Positions 9,906-20,839 of a stretch of 64,000 bases of DNA are shown in pieces. Every line of letters begins with the position of its first letter. Position 1 is the stretch's first letter. Where the stretch lies: positions 26,180,937-26,244,936 of the forward strand of contig OZ024741.1 in assembly GCA_964016885.1 (NCBI GenBank), in the 5' to 3' direction. Source of the stretch: Eledone cirrhosa (taxonomy: Eukaryota; Mollusca; Cephalopoda; Octopoda; Eledonidae). The notes under the pieces were generated by a model. The model was not told the origin of the DNA, made no database searches, and worked only from the letters and a program-made list of their open reading frames with translations. Made by a program: the position numbers and the translations under genes.

Positions 9906-10964
9906 GATATTTGAAGACTACGACAATGCAAAATAGATGGTAGATTTTAGAATAAATTGAAGGCAACAAAGATATTGGTGTGTTACCTATTATTTTATTT
10001 ACCTGTCCTAATATTTTAGATCTAAAAACCCTTCGTCAAAAGACTATAATAAGAAACTGGCTCAAGTCCATGCTTTATTGTTATAGATTCACCATTCTTT
10101 ATTTCATTTGTTTATAAGTGGTGGTCTATTTATAGCTGCCAGAAGTGACGTTGTCTGGAGATTGACATTTATAATGTTGTGTTTGCATGTTCAGTCAAAT
10201 ATTGTGTGCGTTTGTTTATGTTTTATGTCAAATATTTTTCACATCATATATTGTGTCAAGTTGCAATAGATTGTGTAGGTTAGCAATTCTGAATTGCGTT
10301 ATGTGTAAGCATGTGTGTATATGTCGAATGTTGTGTGTCTAAATATAATTGTCTGTTAGAGTTGGTTATTATGCGTGTGTGTGTTATTGTATCAGAAGTT
10401 ACATGTGTGCACTTTTATTTTAAGTATTGCATGCTGAGTTCTAATCTGTTGTTGATTTGTGGGTTGAGCTTAACTATTAGTATTCCTTCTTTAATTCTTA
10501 GGTTGCCCAAGTTCCCCTCTCTGGCTTCATTTGTAACTGTTATATCTTTGTTGTTGATTTTATCTAAGTGTTTCCTGAAGGAGGGTGCATGTGTATTGAG
10601 ATGTTCCTTAATGCATTAAAAATGTTGACATAAAAACAAACAAAAGCACACAATATTTGACAGAAACACACACACACACCATATTATACACATCAGTCCA
10701 CAGACGTCTCTCTCACATTACTTCCATCAGCTATAAATTTGCCACTGCTTACAAAGGAAGTAAAAAACGGTGAGTTTATAACAACAAAAGTATGAACTTC
10801 GAGGCAGTTTTCTTTTTTATTATAGTCTTCTGATGAAGCGTTTTTAGACCCAAAATATTAGGACAGGTAAATAAAATAACAGGTGACACACCAATATCTT
10901 TGTTGCTTTCAATGTATTCTAAAATCTACCATCCATTTTGTATTGTTGTAGCCTTCAAATAACA
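9906..10964. mobile_element. 1.06-kb element with about 155-bp inverted arms
   Basis: The left arm (9906-10065) and the reverse complement of the right arm (10808-10964) share atggtagattttagaata, caacaaagatattggtgtgt and tttacctgtcctaatatttt. The interior has no transposase ORF. Each arm also holds a hammerhead-like phrase reading outward (TCTGATGAAGCG at about 10822 plus; TTGACGAAGGG on the minus strand at about 10040). It lies in the G-H intron. Confidence 0.75.
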
Positions 10965-11495
10965 CTGCTTTATATATATATAATATATGAGATAACGAAG
11001 TTTCACTTTAAAATGTTTTTATTCCATATCAAACATTACATATGTTTCACAGATGATTGGCTCCAGGTCTTTATTGATATGATAGACCTGACTCCAGTAT
11101 CAATCTGTTCATTAGGTGTATGGATTCAATTCAAAACATTTCCAAGTCTATACCAGTATAGCATCCATAAAAAAATGACAGAATTTACAGTAAATCCTAT
11201 TTAAGTTAATAATTCCTTGATTACAGCATTCAATGTAAAGATTCATGATATCTTGGTTTACCTTGACCATCTCTCTCTCTCTCTTGTCAGTCCAGCCATT
11301 GCTGTATTTTATTTGACATTCATCTCTATCAATTACAATAATTTTCTTGAATCATTATCAAATATATTTACACTAAATTACAATAACTTTGTTCTATCTG
11401 TCTTCCATTTCCTAGAAAAATGAAGCACAAACTGGTTGACCCATAATCAAGTGTTTTATTATAATGATACCATCATCATCATATATATATATATC

Positions 11496-11593
11496 ATTAT
11501 CATCATTTTTATGTCAACTTCCACATGGCTGCTTTGTTTCTCTCCAGTCTACAGCCCATGTTTCACTACTATGCAGCATTGCACTATGTATGT
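11496..11593 (-). mobile_element. short RTE LINE fragment
   Basis: On the minus strand it reads atgctgcatagtagtgaaac then atgggctgtagactggagag, equivalent to the AMLHGSETWA...RLER block of RTE copies elsewhere in the window. Confidence 0.5.
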
Positions 11594-11695
11594 ATATATA
11601 CACACACAGTGCAATATACATTCATACTATGTATGTATAAAAAATCACTAATCCACATGTTCTGTTAATAAGGTTCTGTTTCTATTTATATCTAG

Positions 11696-11825
11696 CTACT
11701 GACTGGATCCCAAGAGGTCATTGACCTAGTCTATGGACTTAGTGACAATGGATTTCAAAGACCCAGCAGTTTAACTCTTTTAGAACCAGGTAACATGGAT
11801 GATAATGATCCAAACAATGTGTCAG
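11696..11825 (+). CDS. host gene exon H
   Basis: Acceptor ttatatctag at 11695, donor GTAAGA at 11826. It starts in phase 0 and ends in phase 1. It encodes LLTGSQEVIDLVYGLSDNGF then QRPSSLTLLEPGNMDDNDPN. The acidic end is followed by a Gly codon shared with exon I. Exon F-H residues together look like the conserved part of the protein, but no family is recognised. Confidence 0.7.
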
Positions 11826-12317
11826 GTAAGATATCTGTATATAAACAAACATACAAACAAAACTTGGCTGGGTTTAATTAGCAGTACCACTAACATAGTG
11901 TGATTCATAATAGAGGTGTATATGAAGGTTGCGAAACCATTTTGCTGGTTTGAGAGTTGATGAGGGTGAAGATATGTGTGTAAACTTGTCTTCTACATTG
12001 CCTTTCTTTATTTCCTTCTTCCAGTCACTTCTGTGCACCAGCACACTTCTCTTTGTCCCCCTCCTCTTTCAATCTTTTCTATATTTTATCTTCCTGTCCC
12101 CCACCTTGTGGATTGCCTCTGCCAACCACTGGCTGCTGGTCTCTGTCTTGTGAGGCATCTTTGCCCATCTCTGTCATTGACAGCAATGTTTTTATATACA
12201 ATATGTTTATGTATAATAAACATGGTACACACTATATGCAAATGAACTTTTCCTGCTGATGTTTTATATTCAAAACATATATAAGCTGTAGTATATTCTA
12301 ATCTCAGTATCAAGTGA

Positions 12318-12366
12318 TTATACTTCACTGCATGGAAGACGGGCATTAAACAATGATGATGATGGG
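12318..12366 (+). mobile_element. SINE/RTE tail fragment
   Basis: Has ttcactgcatggaagacggg and cattaaacaatgatgatgat, the plus-strand end of the shared tail. Confidence 0.5.
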
Positions 12367-12449
12367 TAAACATCCTGAAACACAAGTGTCTGCCAAGTGT
12401 CACATGGCTACTGAGATAGTTGTGTCATGATTACATTCATAGCAAGACT

Positions 12450-12690
12450 TCATAATCACCATTTAACGTCCATTTTTCTACACTAGCATGGGTTAGATGT
12501 GTTGTTCCACTGGGAGACAAGTCAGATCAGGTGACTGTTTCTTACTCATACAGAACTGTTTCTGGCTTGGTTTCTATGGCTGGATGCCCTTCCTAACAAC
12601 ACCAGCCACACTTACAGTGTGGACTGGCTGCTTTTTGTTATGACACCTACACAACCACTTTACAGTGTGGGTGGGTGCTGGAATGGGGAC
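12450..12690 (-). mobile_element. RTE-tailed SINE 3' part
   Basis: Plus-strand reading is catttaacgtccatttttct, actagcatgggttagatg, ctggatgcccttcctaacaa, then tttacagtgtgg. This is the reverse complement of the tail. The tRNA head is not visible. Confidence 0.7.
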
Positions 12691-12845
12691 TGGTGAGGAA
12701 GATCTAGGGTGGGGAACTTATTTGGAGAAGGTTGGGGGTGTAAGGACATGGATGAAGGGTGGAGTGTTAGGGTATGAGAGGTAGATGAAGGGTGGAGTGT
12801 TAGGATATGAGAGGTGGATGAAGGGTGGGGCGTTAGGACATGAGT
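12690..12845 (+). repeat. GA-rich tandem repeat, unit about 34 bp
   Basis: Three to four repeats of atgaagggtggagtgttagg with gtatgagaggtag between them, just before the last exon. Confidence 0.6.
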
Positions 12846-12917
12846 GACATATGGTTGCCTATATTTGTTTCTACAACTGTGTCTTTATTTATTGTTTTTT
12901 TCTTTCCCTTCCTTCAG

Positions 12918-13057
12918 GTAATTCTGACCTACTGGACAACAGGACAGGAGTGACCTATGAACAAATGCAAACACACATTGAAAATGTCTTAATGGACAGT
13001 GGTTATTACTGTATCCCTTCTTTTGGAAATAATAATGATACTACTGAACTTGTGTAA
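12918..13057 (+). CDS. host gene last exon I with stop codon
   Basis: The acceptor ttcccttccttcag ends at 12917 and the exon enters in phase 1. It encodes NSDLLDNRTGVTYEQMQTHI then ENVLMDSGYYCIPSFGNNND and TTELV, ending at TAA 13055-13057. This is the C terminus of the host protein. The exons seen here give roughly 390 residues in total. I see no membrane segment. The protein could be a scaffold or coiled-coil adaptor, but that is a guess from composition only. Confidence 0.7.
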
Positions 13058-13380
13058 CAGAAACTGCTAGAAACCTTTTAGAAACCTCCACCATATTGTC
13101 TTCATGTGCCTTTCTAGGTCACTGGACCTGTGTGTGTGTTTATGTGTGTTGACCTGTGTATGTGTATGTATGTGAGTGGACATGTGTATGTGTGTTGACC
13201 TGTGTATGTATTTATGTGTGTTGACCTGTGAATGTGTTTATGCGTGTGGACATGTATATATGTGTATATGTGTTAATGTATTTGTGTGTGTGAAAGAGTA
13301 ACCAATGTTAGTTTATATTAGTAAAAGTGGGAAGATGAGAAATATCATAACGGAGTGGGGGGGGGGGTTGCTATTATTAT
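13058..13380 (+). other. probable 3' UTR with TG-rich simple repeat
   Basis: After the stop codon come gtgtgt/tgacctgtgtatg repeats (13120-13300) and a G9 run near 13360. No clear AATAAA signal was found before the first SINE. Confidence 0.45.
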
Positions 13381-13597
13381 GGCGGTGGATTGGCAGAATC
13401 GGTAGAGCGTCGAACAAAATGCTTTATAATATTTAGTTAGGGCCTTTTACGGTCTGAGTTCAAATCTCACCAAGGTTAACTTTGCCTTTCATCCTTACAG
13501 GGTTGATAAAGTACCAGTCATACACTGGGTCAATTTAATCAATTCCCCCAAAATTGCTGGCCTTGTGCCTAAATCAGAAACCATTATTATCATTATC
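13381..13597 (+). mobile_element. tRNA-like SINE family A, copy 1
   Basis: The head ggcggtggattggcagaatc carries A-box-like sequence and gagttcaaatctcacc is B-box-like. The body has tttgcctttcatccttac and gctggccttgtgcctaaatc, with an (ATT)n tail. Octopus is known to have several tRNA-derived SINE families; identity with a named one is not claimed. Confidence 0.8.
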
Positions 13598-13690
13598 AAG
13601 AGGTTCAGTGGTGGTATTTCTGCATCAAATTTAAACTATCCAATAACCACTACCAACATGTGTGTTTGTTTATTATTATTATTATTATAA

Positions 13691-13892
13691 GGGCGGTGGA
13701 TTGGCAGTATCGGTAGAGAGTCGGACGCCATACTTTCCAGCATAGTTACGTCCCTTTACGATCTGAGTTCAAATCCCGCCGAGGTTGACTTTGCCTTTCA
13801 TCCTTACGGGGTCGATAAAATAAAGTACCAGTATTGCACTGGGTAATTGCTGGCCTTGTGCCTAAAGTAGAAACAATTATTATTATTATTAT
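13691..13892 (+). mobile_element. tRNA-like SINE family A, copy 2
   Basis: Full-length head gggcggtggattggcagtat, B box gagttcaaatcccgccgagg, and body ending ctaaagtagaaacaatta(tt)n. The subfamily ending differs from copy 1 (aaagtagaaac instead of aaatcagaaac). Confidence 0.85.
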
Positions 13893-13902
13893 AAAGTATT
13901 AC

Positions 13903-15334
13903 ATCATCATCATCATCATTTTACGTCCGCTTTTCCCAGCTTGCAAGGGTGGGACGGGTCTTATTCAGCACAGCATTTCTCCACTCGTCACGGTCCTTTG
14001 TCATCTCCACCGTGAGCTTCAATGATCTGAGGTCTGTTCTCACCACCTCCGCCCATGTTTTTCGTGGTCTAACTCTACATCTTCCTTCAACTGGCATTTC
14101 CTGGCACTTCTTCACCCATCGGTCATCCTCCATGCACATGACATGTCCATACCACCTCAGTCTCCTCTCCCGTACACTACATTCTATCCCTCTCAGACAC
14201 AGTTTCTCTCTCAACACATTTATGCTGGGTCGTTCACGCACATCCAAAGGAGCATGCTTGCCTCATTTCTCTCCACCCGTTGCATATCCTCTGCAGTTGC
14301 TGCCCATGTCTCACTACCATGCAGCATCGCGCTCCTCACACAGGCATCATACAACCGGCCTTTCGTACGCAGGGAGAAACCCTTCTTCGTCAACAGAGGA
14401 AGCAGCTCCCTAAACTTCTTCCTACCCGTCCTTATTCTAGATACTATGGCCTCGGAACACCCTCCTCCCATGCTAATCTGATCTCCTAGGTACCGGAAGC
14501 TATCCACCACTTCTATAGCGCCCTCCTGCATTTGAAAAATGTGTCTATCAATGCGACTTCTACTGTCTAATTTCCCTGTACATCTACTGCATACATATTT
14601 CTCCCTACCTGTTAGTTTGCCTGCTATCCCGCTACATCTCTTGTGTACCCAGGATCTGCATTGTGTGCATTTTATAGAATTTATGCCAGTTCTTTTTCTG
14701 CATATCGAACATGGCCATTTCCCTGACGGAATCAGGGTTTTGTCCTCTTTTCTACTCATCAACACTTTTGTCTTAGCTAGATTCACTCTCAGTCCTCTTG
14801 CTTCCAACTGCTGTTTCCATAGCCCGAATTTATTCTCTAGCTCCTCTACTGATTCTGATATAAGAACCAGATCGTCAGCATAGAGAAGTTCCCATGGACA
14901 GCCAGTCTTAAACTCCTCTGTTATGGCTTGGAGGACTATAATGAACAAGAGCGGGCTGAGGACCAAACCCTGATGTACTCTTACTTGTATCTGGAATTCC
15001 TCACTAAACTCCATTCCTACCCTGACTTTACTGAGAGTACCTCTGTACAAAGTTTGCACTGTCCTCACAAGCCATTCCTCAACACCTAGTTTCCTTAGGG
15101 ACCACCAGATGACAGATCGGGGTACCCTATCAAAGGCCTTCTCTAGGTCAACAAAGGCTAAGTATAGTGGCTCATTCTTCTCTAAGAACCTCTCTTGCAA
15201 TTGTCTCACCAAGAAGAGGGCATCTGTTGTACTCTTCCCAGGCACAAAACCAAACTGCATCTCATCTAGTTTGACCCTTTCTCTAATTAGTTGTGCTAAT
15301 ATCCTTTCTGCCACTTTCATAACCTGATCTATCA

Positions 15335-15338
<4 letters not shown>
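13903..15338 (-). mobile_element. RTE-type LINE, 5'-truncated (subfamily 2)
   Basis: Minus-strand element truncated at its 5' end inside the reverse transcriptase (KLIDQVMKVAER at about 15338, abutting a TA repeat). It ends 3' in cttgcaagctgggaaaagcg, gacgtaaaatgatgatg. The 3' tail is the same as that of the SINEs at 34493-34872 and 46400-46713. Confidence 0.9.
13921..15320 (-). pseudogene. RTE reverse transcriptase, one frameshift
   Basis: Two frames, 15320-14220 and 14247-13921, together encode the RT from the GKSTTDALF block to the C terminus. Motifs are AFVDLEKAFDRVPRSVIWW, VHQGLVLSPLLF, LLYADDLVLI, a Cys/His cluster (CSICRK, CTQC, HKRC, CSRC), HGSETWA, and RRLRWYGHV in the second frame. 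The frameshift is near 14240, after MLLWMCVNDPA/MDVRERPS. The endonuclease is missing because of 5' truncation. The Cys/His cluster is intact. Confidence 0.9.
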
Positions 15339-15367
<29 letters not shown>

Positions 15368-15515
15368 GTGTGTGTGTATTTATGTATATAGATGTGTCAG
15401 GTATGTGTATTTATTTCTGTATGTATAGATGTGTGAGGTATGTGTATGTATATATAAATGTGTAAAGCAGGTCTGTGTATGATTGTTTATAATTATAGAA
15501 ACGTATGTACATGTA

Positions 15516-15663
<148 letters not shown>

Positions 15664-15679
15664 CATGTGTGTATGCATT

Positions 15680-15866
15680 GGTGGATTGGCAGTATCAGTA
15701 AAAGGTCGGATGCTATGCTTTGCAGCAAAGAGTTATGGCCCTTTATGATCTGAGTTCAAATCTAGCCGAGGCTAACTTTGCCTTTCATCCTTACGGGGTC
15801 GATAAAATAAAGTACCAGTAATGTACTGAGTAATTGCTGGCCTTGTGCCAAAAGTAGAAAATTATA
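15680..15866 (+). mobile_element. tRNA-like SINE family A, copy 3
   Basis: ggtggattggcagtatcagt head, ctgagttcaaatctagccga B box, ttacggggtcgataaaataa body and a degenerate TA tail. It sits immediately after the long TA repeat. Confidence 0.8.
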
Positions 15867-16261
15867 TATAGACAAATAGCACACTAGCCCAAGGGAGGAC
15901 ACCCAAGTGGACACAGTTACTAAGTGAACTTCTTAACTACACAGCTATATATGTGCTGGGTACATGTGTGTCTCAATATACTGAGAACACTTGAATAGTG
16001 GTGATACTTGTTTATGTCCTGTAGTTCAGCAGTTCAACACATGAAGGAAGATCAGTGGAATATCTTACTTAAAAACAAGGGCTGGTGTTAGGAAAGTTCA
16101 ACTAAGCCATGTCAGTATAGAAAAGCAGATGTAAAAACAATGAGGAAGTATATCCTAAATACTATTTAAATATGTTACTCTGTAAATGATATTATAAGAC
16201 ACCCTTGAACTAAATATTTATAGTATATTTACAGTGTCAATGGTTTTATCAAACAAATACA

Positions 16262-16605
16262 ATATATTTAGGTTCCAATTGTCAAGGTTTGCTCCCTCCC
16301 GAACCCTCTTTGGTGTCTCGAGATAAGCAATCTTTGTGCGTCCATCCCACGCCTCGCAGGACAGGTTGTAGGCCCATCGCCAGTCTTTGCGACATGAAAT
16401 GGAGACTGCAATATATTTTTCAAACAAGCCACTCTACCTAAGGCCTGAATGCATCCCTTTGTTAACCCACGTGAAGGATGATGCGGATGGTTCTTTTTTG
16501 TTCCTCTCACCATATTCGCAGACTTATTTGAGGATCCTGCCCCCACGACCCTCTCAGAAATAAGTGGGTGAAGAAGAAAAAGAAGTATATTTACATTGTC
16601 AATGA
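16262..16605 (+). mobile_element. LINE-like 3' end fragment (family 3)
   Basis: The end has gaggatcctgcccccacgac, cctctcagaaataagtgggt and a (GAA)n-like finish. The same end occurs at 18165-18375 (plus) and 40855-41215 (minus). In the latter it follows a decayed LINE C-terminal coding region. The upstream part here is not recognised. Confidence 0.5.
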
Positions 16606-16633
16606 TTTTATCAAACAAATATACTATATCTAG

Positions 16634-16962
16634 TGAAGGCACATGGCTTAGTGGTTACAACGTTGGGCTTGCAATTGTGAGGTTGTGTTTCGATTCTCGG
16701 ACCGAGTGATGCATTGTGTCCTTGAGCAAAACATTATTTCACGTTGCTCCAGTTTACTCAGCTGTAGAAACGAGTTGCAATGAACCTGGTGCCAAGTTGT
16801 ATCGACCATTGCTTTTCCTTTGGACAACATCGGTGGTGTGGAGAGGGGAGACTGGTATACATGGGCAATTGCTAGTCTTCCACAAAAAAAACTTGCTCAG
16901 ACTTGTGCCTTGGAGGGGAACTTTCTAGGTGCAAAACCATGGTCATTCGTGACCAATGGGAG
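16634..16962 (+). mobile_element. tRNA-headed SINE (family C)
   Basis: Head acatggcttagtggttacaa (A box) and gtgtttcgattctcggacc (B box). The body has tcacgttgctccagtttact and ggagaggggagactggtat, ending near ccttggaggggaactttc. The head matches the RTE-tailed SINE at 46400 but the 3' part is different, so heads and tails have been exchanged. Confidence 0.75.
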
Positions 16963-17826
16963 CCTCTGAAAATATTTACATTATCAAACAAATCTGTCCT
17001 TAATGCTATATATAATGGCTCTTTTTTTTTTTAAAGATATTTTACAATATTCTCTATTTTTACTAGTTTGGGGATATTTTATTGCCGAGAATCATTACTA
17101 TATATACTTACATACAAGTCACACCTACATTTTACATATAACATTGACAATGTACCACATTGTGTCTTTACGTATAATAGATAATTTACATGCTAGTCTT
17201 TTGTGTCAGTTTTGTGGAAAAAGGTGTGATATGCACAGATACATATGGTGTGTGAAATGGATATAAATTGTCTGCCTGCCTGCTTGTCTTTCTGCCTGTC
17301 TGGTTAATAAAGCAGTTGATTTCATTCACTCTTTTTTCTTTTGTTATTTTATTCCTTCCCTCATCATCATTAATTTTACATACATGTTTCCGTGTTTTTT
17401 TTTTTTTTTTTTTTATTAAAGAATGACAATAGAGTAGTGAGGACTCAGTTTTGTGGAGTACAAGGTAACTCCTCTAATGCTGTTGTCACAATAAAATGCA
17501 CCCAGTACACTCTGTAGAGTGGTTGGCAAATACAATGCAACATAGGATTGAGAATACTCTTTAGTCTTTCTGAGAGCACAATAATCTCTCTAGTGCTGGT
17601 TCTTATGTCGTGGATAGGTGAAGTTGTGTGTGTCCTCTCTGTTAGCCATCATCATTGTAGGCTGTCTTAACTGTTAACACTCTCTAATGATTTACTATAA
17701 AATATCTAAAAAGAGATTTAATTCATATGTTTATAGCATCTTTACTAGTGGACAGGTTGCTGTGGAAATTTCAGTAAACTAAAGTAATGACTTTAAATTT
17801 TAATGTGATGCAGTCATACTGCTGAT
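16963..17826. other. AT-rich intergenic stretch
   Basis: No element recognised with confidence. There are T-runs at 17022-17033 and 17395-17414. Confidence 0.4.
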
Positions 17827-17904
17827 TTGTTCTTTACAAGAATATCTTGTTACTGTGGTTCCATGCAGTACAAGAGGTTAAGAGTCGAGTTGCAGGAGGG
17901 GCAC

Positions 17905-18050
17905 ATCAGTGGTACATCTAGAGTGGCACCCCAACGACTGGCTGCACCAGTGGTACATCTAGATGGCACCCCAATGACTGGCTGCACCAGTGGCACCCTA
18001 ACAATTGGCTGCACCAGTAGCACCCTAATGACTGGTTGCACCAGTTATGA
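17905..18050 (+). repeat. imperfect tandem repeat around ctggctgcaccag
   Basis: Four to five repeats of gactggctgcaccagtggca-type units with insertions of tacatctaga. It creates a short Thr/Gly-rich ORF that I do not consider a gene. Confidence 0.65.
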
Positions 18051-18164
18051 GAACATGAAGAAAATCATAGGATATCATTTGTTTGATGAAATTGTAATCA
18101 AATACTGTCACAGACAAACCAAAGACAGTATTGAAAAGGAGAAAATGAAAAAATAAGGTCATAA

Positions 18165-18375
18165 TTTCTCAGGAAAGAATCGCTGGACAGATTTTACAGG
18201 CAAAACCAACTGGCAGGAGACCCTGAGCAAGATAGTTGGCTGGTCTCGCTTGGAGATCCAGCTGGATCAACTGGAGACGGTTGCTTCTGACAGGACCCCC
18301 AGGAAGGAGTGTTTGAGGACTCTGCCCCCATGACCCTCACATGAATAAATGGGCAAAGGAAGAGAAGAAGTTTAA
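18165..18375 (+). mobile_element. LINE 3' fragment (family 3)
   Basis: Carries cagacagattttacag-like sequence, gatccagctggatcaactgg, gagacggttgcttctgacag and ggactctgcccccatgaccc. It is the plus-strand counterpart of 40855-41215. Confidence 0.65.
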
Positions 18376-18454
18376 AGATCCATCAAACAGTTATAGATTT
18401 AGAGACACACTATCTAAAACACAATTACTGGTAGGTTGTTGGATGTGGGGAATG

Positions 18455-18625
18455 AAGATCATTTCAAGTGACCCAACTGAGGGACCACCCATGTGGTAGA
18501 TAAAGCAATTAAGGGTATAAAAGTAGGGAAGGCAGTTGGTTCATCAGGAATAGTTGCTGAGATGATTAAACTGTTTGGTGAAGTAGGACACAGGCTAGTC
18601 ATGTATGTAGTTCTTGAGGTAGTAT
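18455..18625 (+). mobile_element. RTE LINE fragment (linker/fingers region)
   Basis: Translates to DKAIKGIKVGKAVGSSGIVA EMIKLFGEVGH, corresponding to SKAIKDMKTGKAAGPSEIVA in the copy at 43723-46089. No RT core is present. Confidence 0.7.
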
Positions 18626-19089
18626 ATCCAATAAGTTATATAGCAGCACCATTGTTGTACTTCCATGTTAAGATATCAGTTCATATGCTGTAATATATCA
18701 TCTGGTGACTCTTTTCTGTTTGGTGCATGGTGTACCTAGAAGTATATGTTCAGAGAGTGCAGCCCAGTTTGAAGCTGCTAAATTATAAACATTTCTACTC
18801 TGTATGGTGGTAGTGCCGGAGTCACGATAAAATGCTCCCAGTCAGAGTCTCCAAGAGAAATTTTGCAAGGCTGTACAAGACCCCTTTGGGGCCTGAAGCA
18901 GGCAAATATTTTTCTCAAAATGGATGTTGCTGTGGGGCCTTCTTAGCTCTTGGGCTCCAGAACGAAGTACCGGCTGGACCCTGCCTCTCATAGGCCCTGC
19001 ACCCAGTACATTCTGTAAAGTTGTTAGCACTGTATTCTCTTGTTATGGATAAGACTACAAATGATACTCTCAGTAGTTTTCACTGCAAC

Positions 19090-19185
19090 AAACAAGATCT
19101 CTCATCATCATCCATTTTCCACGCTAGCATGGGTTAGACGGGTTGTCCCATTAGAGGCAAGTGGGTCAGGTGATCATATCTTGAG
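19090..19185 (-). mobile_element. RTE-tailed SINE tail fragment
   Basis: catcatcatccattttccac, gctagcatgggttagacggg and gtgggtcaggtgatcatatc, reverse complement of the shared tail. Confidence 0.65.
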
Positions 19186-19317
19186 CAGATATCTACATGT
19201 TCTTGTTCACCAGTTTAAGGAATGTGTATTCTAAGATTTCTGTAGGAGGAAGGAAAAGGAATTCTATACAGGATGTATAGTTATGAAAAGAGGATCGTTT
19301 AGCGGAAAAAGTAACAT

Positions 19318-19400
19318 TAATGGACACGTTGTGTCTGAGCAAAACACTATTTCATGTTGCTTCAGTCCCTTTGGTTAGCAAAAATAAGTTATACCCGTCA
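19318..19400 (+). mobile_element. SINE family C fragment
   Basis: Has gtctgagcaaaacactattt and catgttgcttcagtccct, like the body at 16720-16760. The head is missing. Confidence 0.4.
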
Positions 19401-20279
19401 GCCTCGTCACGCAGAATCTCCCTGAGAACTATATTAACGATACACGTCTCTGTGGGATGCACAGTCACTTGCACGTTAATTTCTCGAACAGATTGTTTCG
19501 GTGTTCAAACAAATAGAACATTCTCCGTTAGAACTGACGGAGGTCCAACACTGTTAACTAAAGAAGAAAGATGAGGATGTGAAGAAGCTACATTATAGAC
19601 CAATGACAGGAGGTAGAAGACAGCAGCCGAGAGAAGAAGCCAAAGACTTAAAGAAAATTCATAACAAATCTCCACAGAGAAAAAGAGGCAGACAGTCATA
19701 TATATTACGTAGGTAGAAATAGCAACGTTCATTGACACGTCGTGATGTAGAGGAGTGAGCCAATAGATTTGTAAGTTACGAGTTCTTCACTGTCGGAATG
19801 AAGGTAGTATGGGGGAGGGGCAAGTTTCGTTAAACTGGCCAAGTACAGTTTTGGCAAAGTAGACCAGCGGAAGTGATATCATGTTGGTACTATGTAAAGT
19901 GGGTTGGAAACCACATTGAGTAGGAGTTAGTGAGAAAGGAAGAGATATATCTACTATTAAGAGTTATATATATATATATATATATATATACAGAGAGAGG
20001 GAGGGAGTTTGCAGATTGAGAAAAAAAAGTAGCTATTACCGTGGTTGTGTCACCGAAGACTTGGTCTTTGAATTTATGCGTAATTTCTGTTAATAAAATT
20101 TTTATCAATGTGAAAACGATGTTGCAAGTGAGAGGTGTAAACAGATTATGGAGGTGTGATATATGGAGTTTACAATATCATGCTCACTCACAGATACGAA
20201 GAGAGATGATAACAATATAAATATTAGAGAGAAGGGGGGGATGGATGAGTGAGAAAGACAAAAACAAGAAAATAAAACT
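19401..20279. other. unique-looking intergenic sequence
   Basis: No ORF or repeat with confidence. There is a TA run at 19966-19990. Confidence 0.4.
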
Positions 20280-20735
20280 GAAAAAGAAAGACAGAAATAG
20301 TTTGACATTCTAAAGCTGAAAGAGAGAGAGAAAAAGAAAGAAATAGACAAAAGTATAAATAAAGAGAGAAATAAAAAGAAAGAAACCGACAGAAGTATAA
20401 AGAGAGAGAGTGAGAAAAACAACAAGGTACTTTCTGACGTCGAGAAAGAGAGGGAGAGAGAGAAAGTATAGAAGTAGGGGAAGAGAGAGAGAGGGGAAAT
20501 TTAGAAGCAGTGAGAGAGAGGAAGGTGTAGAAACAGTAAAAGAAAAATAGAGAGAAAGGTGTAGAACTAGGGAAAAAGAGAGAGAGGGAGTAGAAAAGAG
20601 AGAGAAAGGGGAAGGTGTAGAATCAGTGAAAGAGAGAGGGGTGTAGAAAGAGAGAGAGAGGGTGTGTGTGGAAAGAGTAAGAGAGAGAGAAGGGGGTGTA
20701 GAAAGAGTAAGAGAGAGAGAAAGGGGGGTAAGAGG
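20280..20735 (+). repeat. purine-rich (GA)n tract, about 450 bp
   Basis: Nearly all-purine plus strand with gagagagag blocks and repeated gtgtagaaagagtaagagag. The Ser/Leu/Phe ORFs on the minus strand come from this composition. Confidence 0.85.
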
Positions 20736-20839
20736 CACTCTCTCACGTCGGCCGGTCTTCCGTAAGTTTAATGTCAGCAACGGGATAGTTTTATATTCAA
20801 CAAGCATCTAGTGGATTGTTTTTTTTTTTACAGCAGTGA

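Noticed and set aside
13381..13460. True tRNA genes
   Set aside because: The heads have A and B box-like sequence but no clean cloverleaf, and all are joined to SINE bodies with ATT or GAT tails.
13949..14883. Plus-strand ORFs of 112-154 residues
   Set aside because: Antisense shadows of the RTE reverse transcriptase on the minus strand.
20105..20807. Ser/Leu/Phe-rich membrane-like proteins on the minus strand
   Set aside because: Translation of the GA-rich tract; no independent support.
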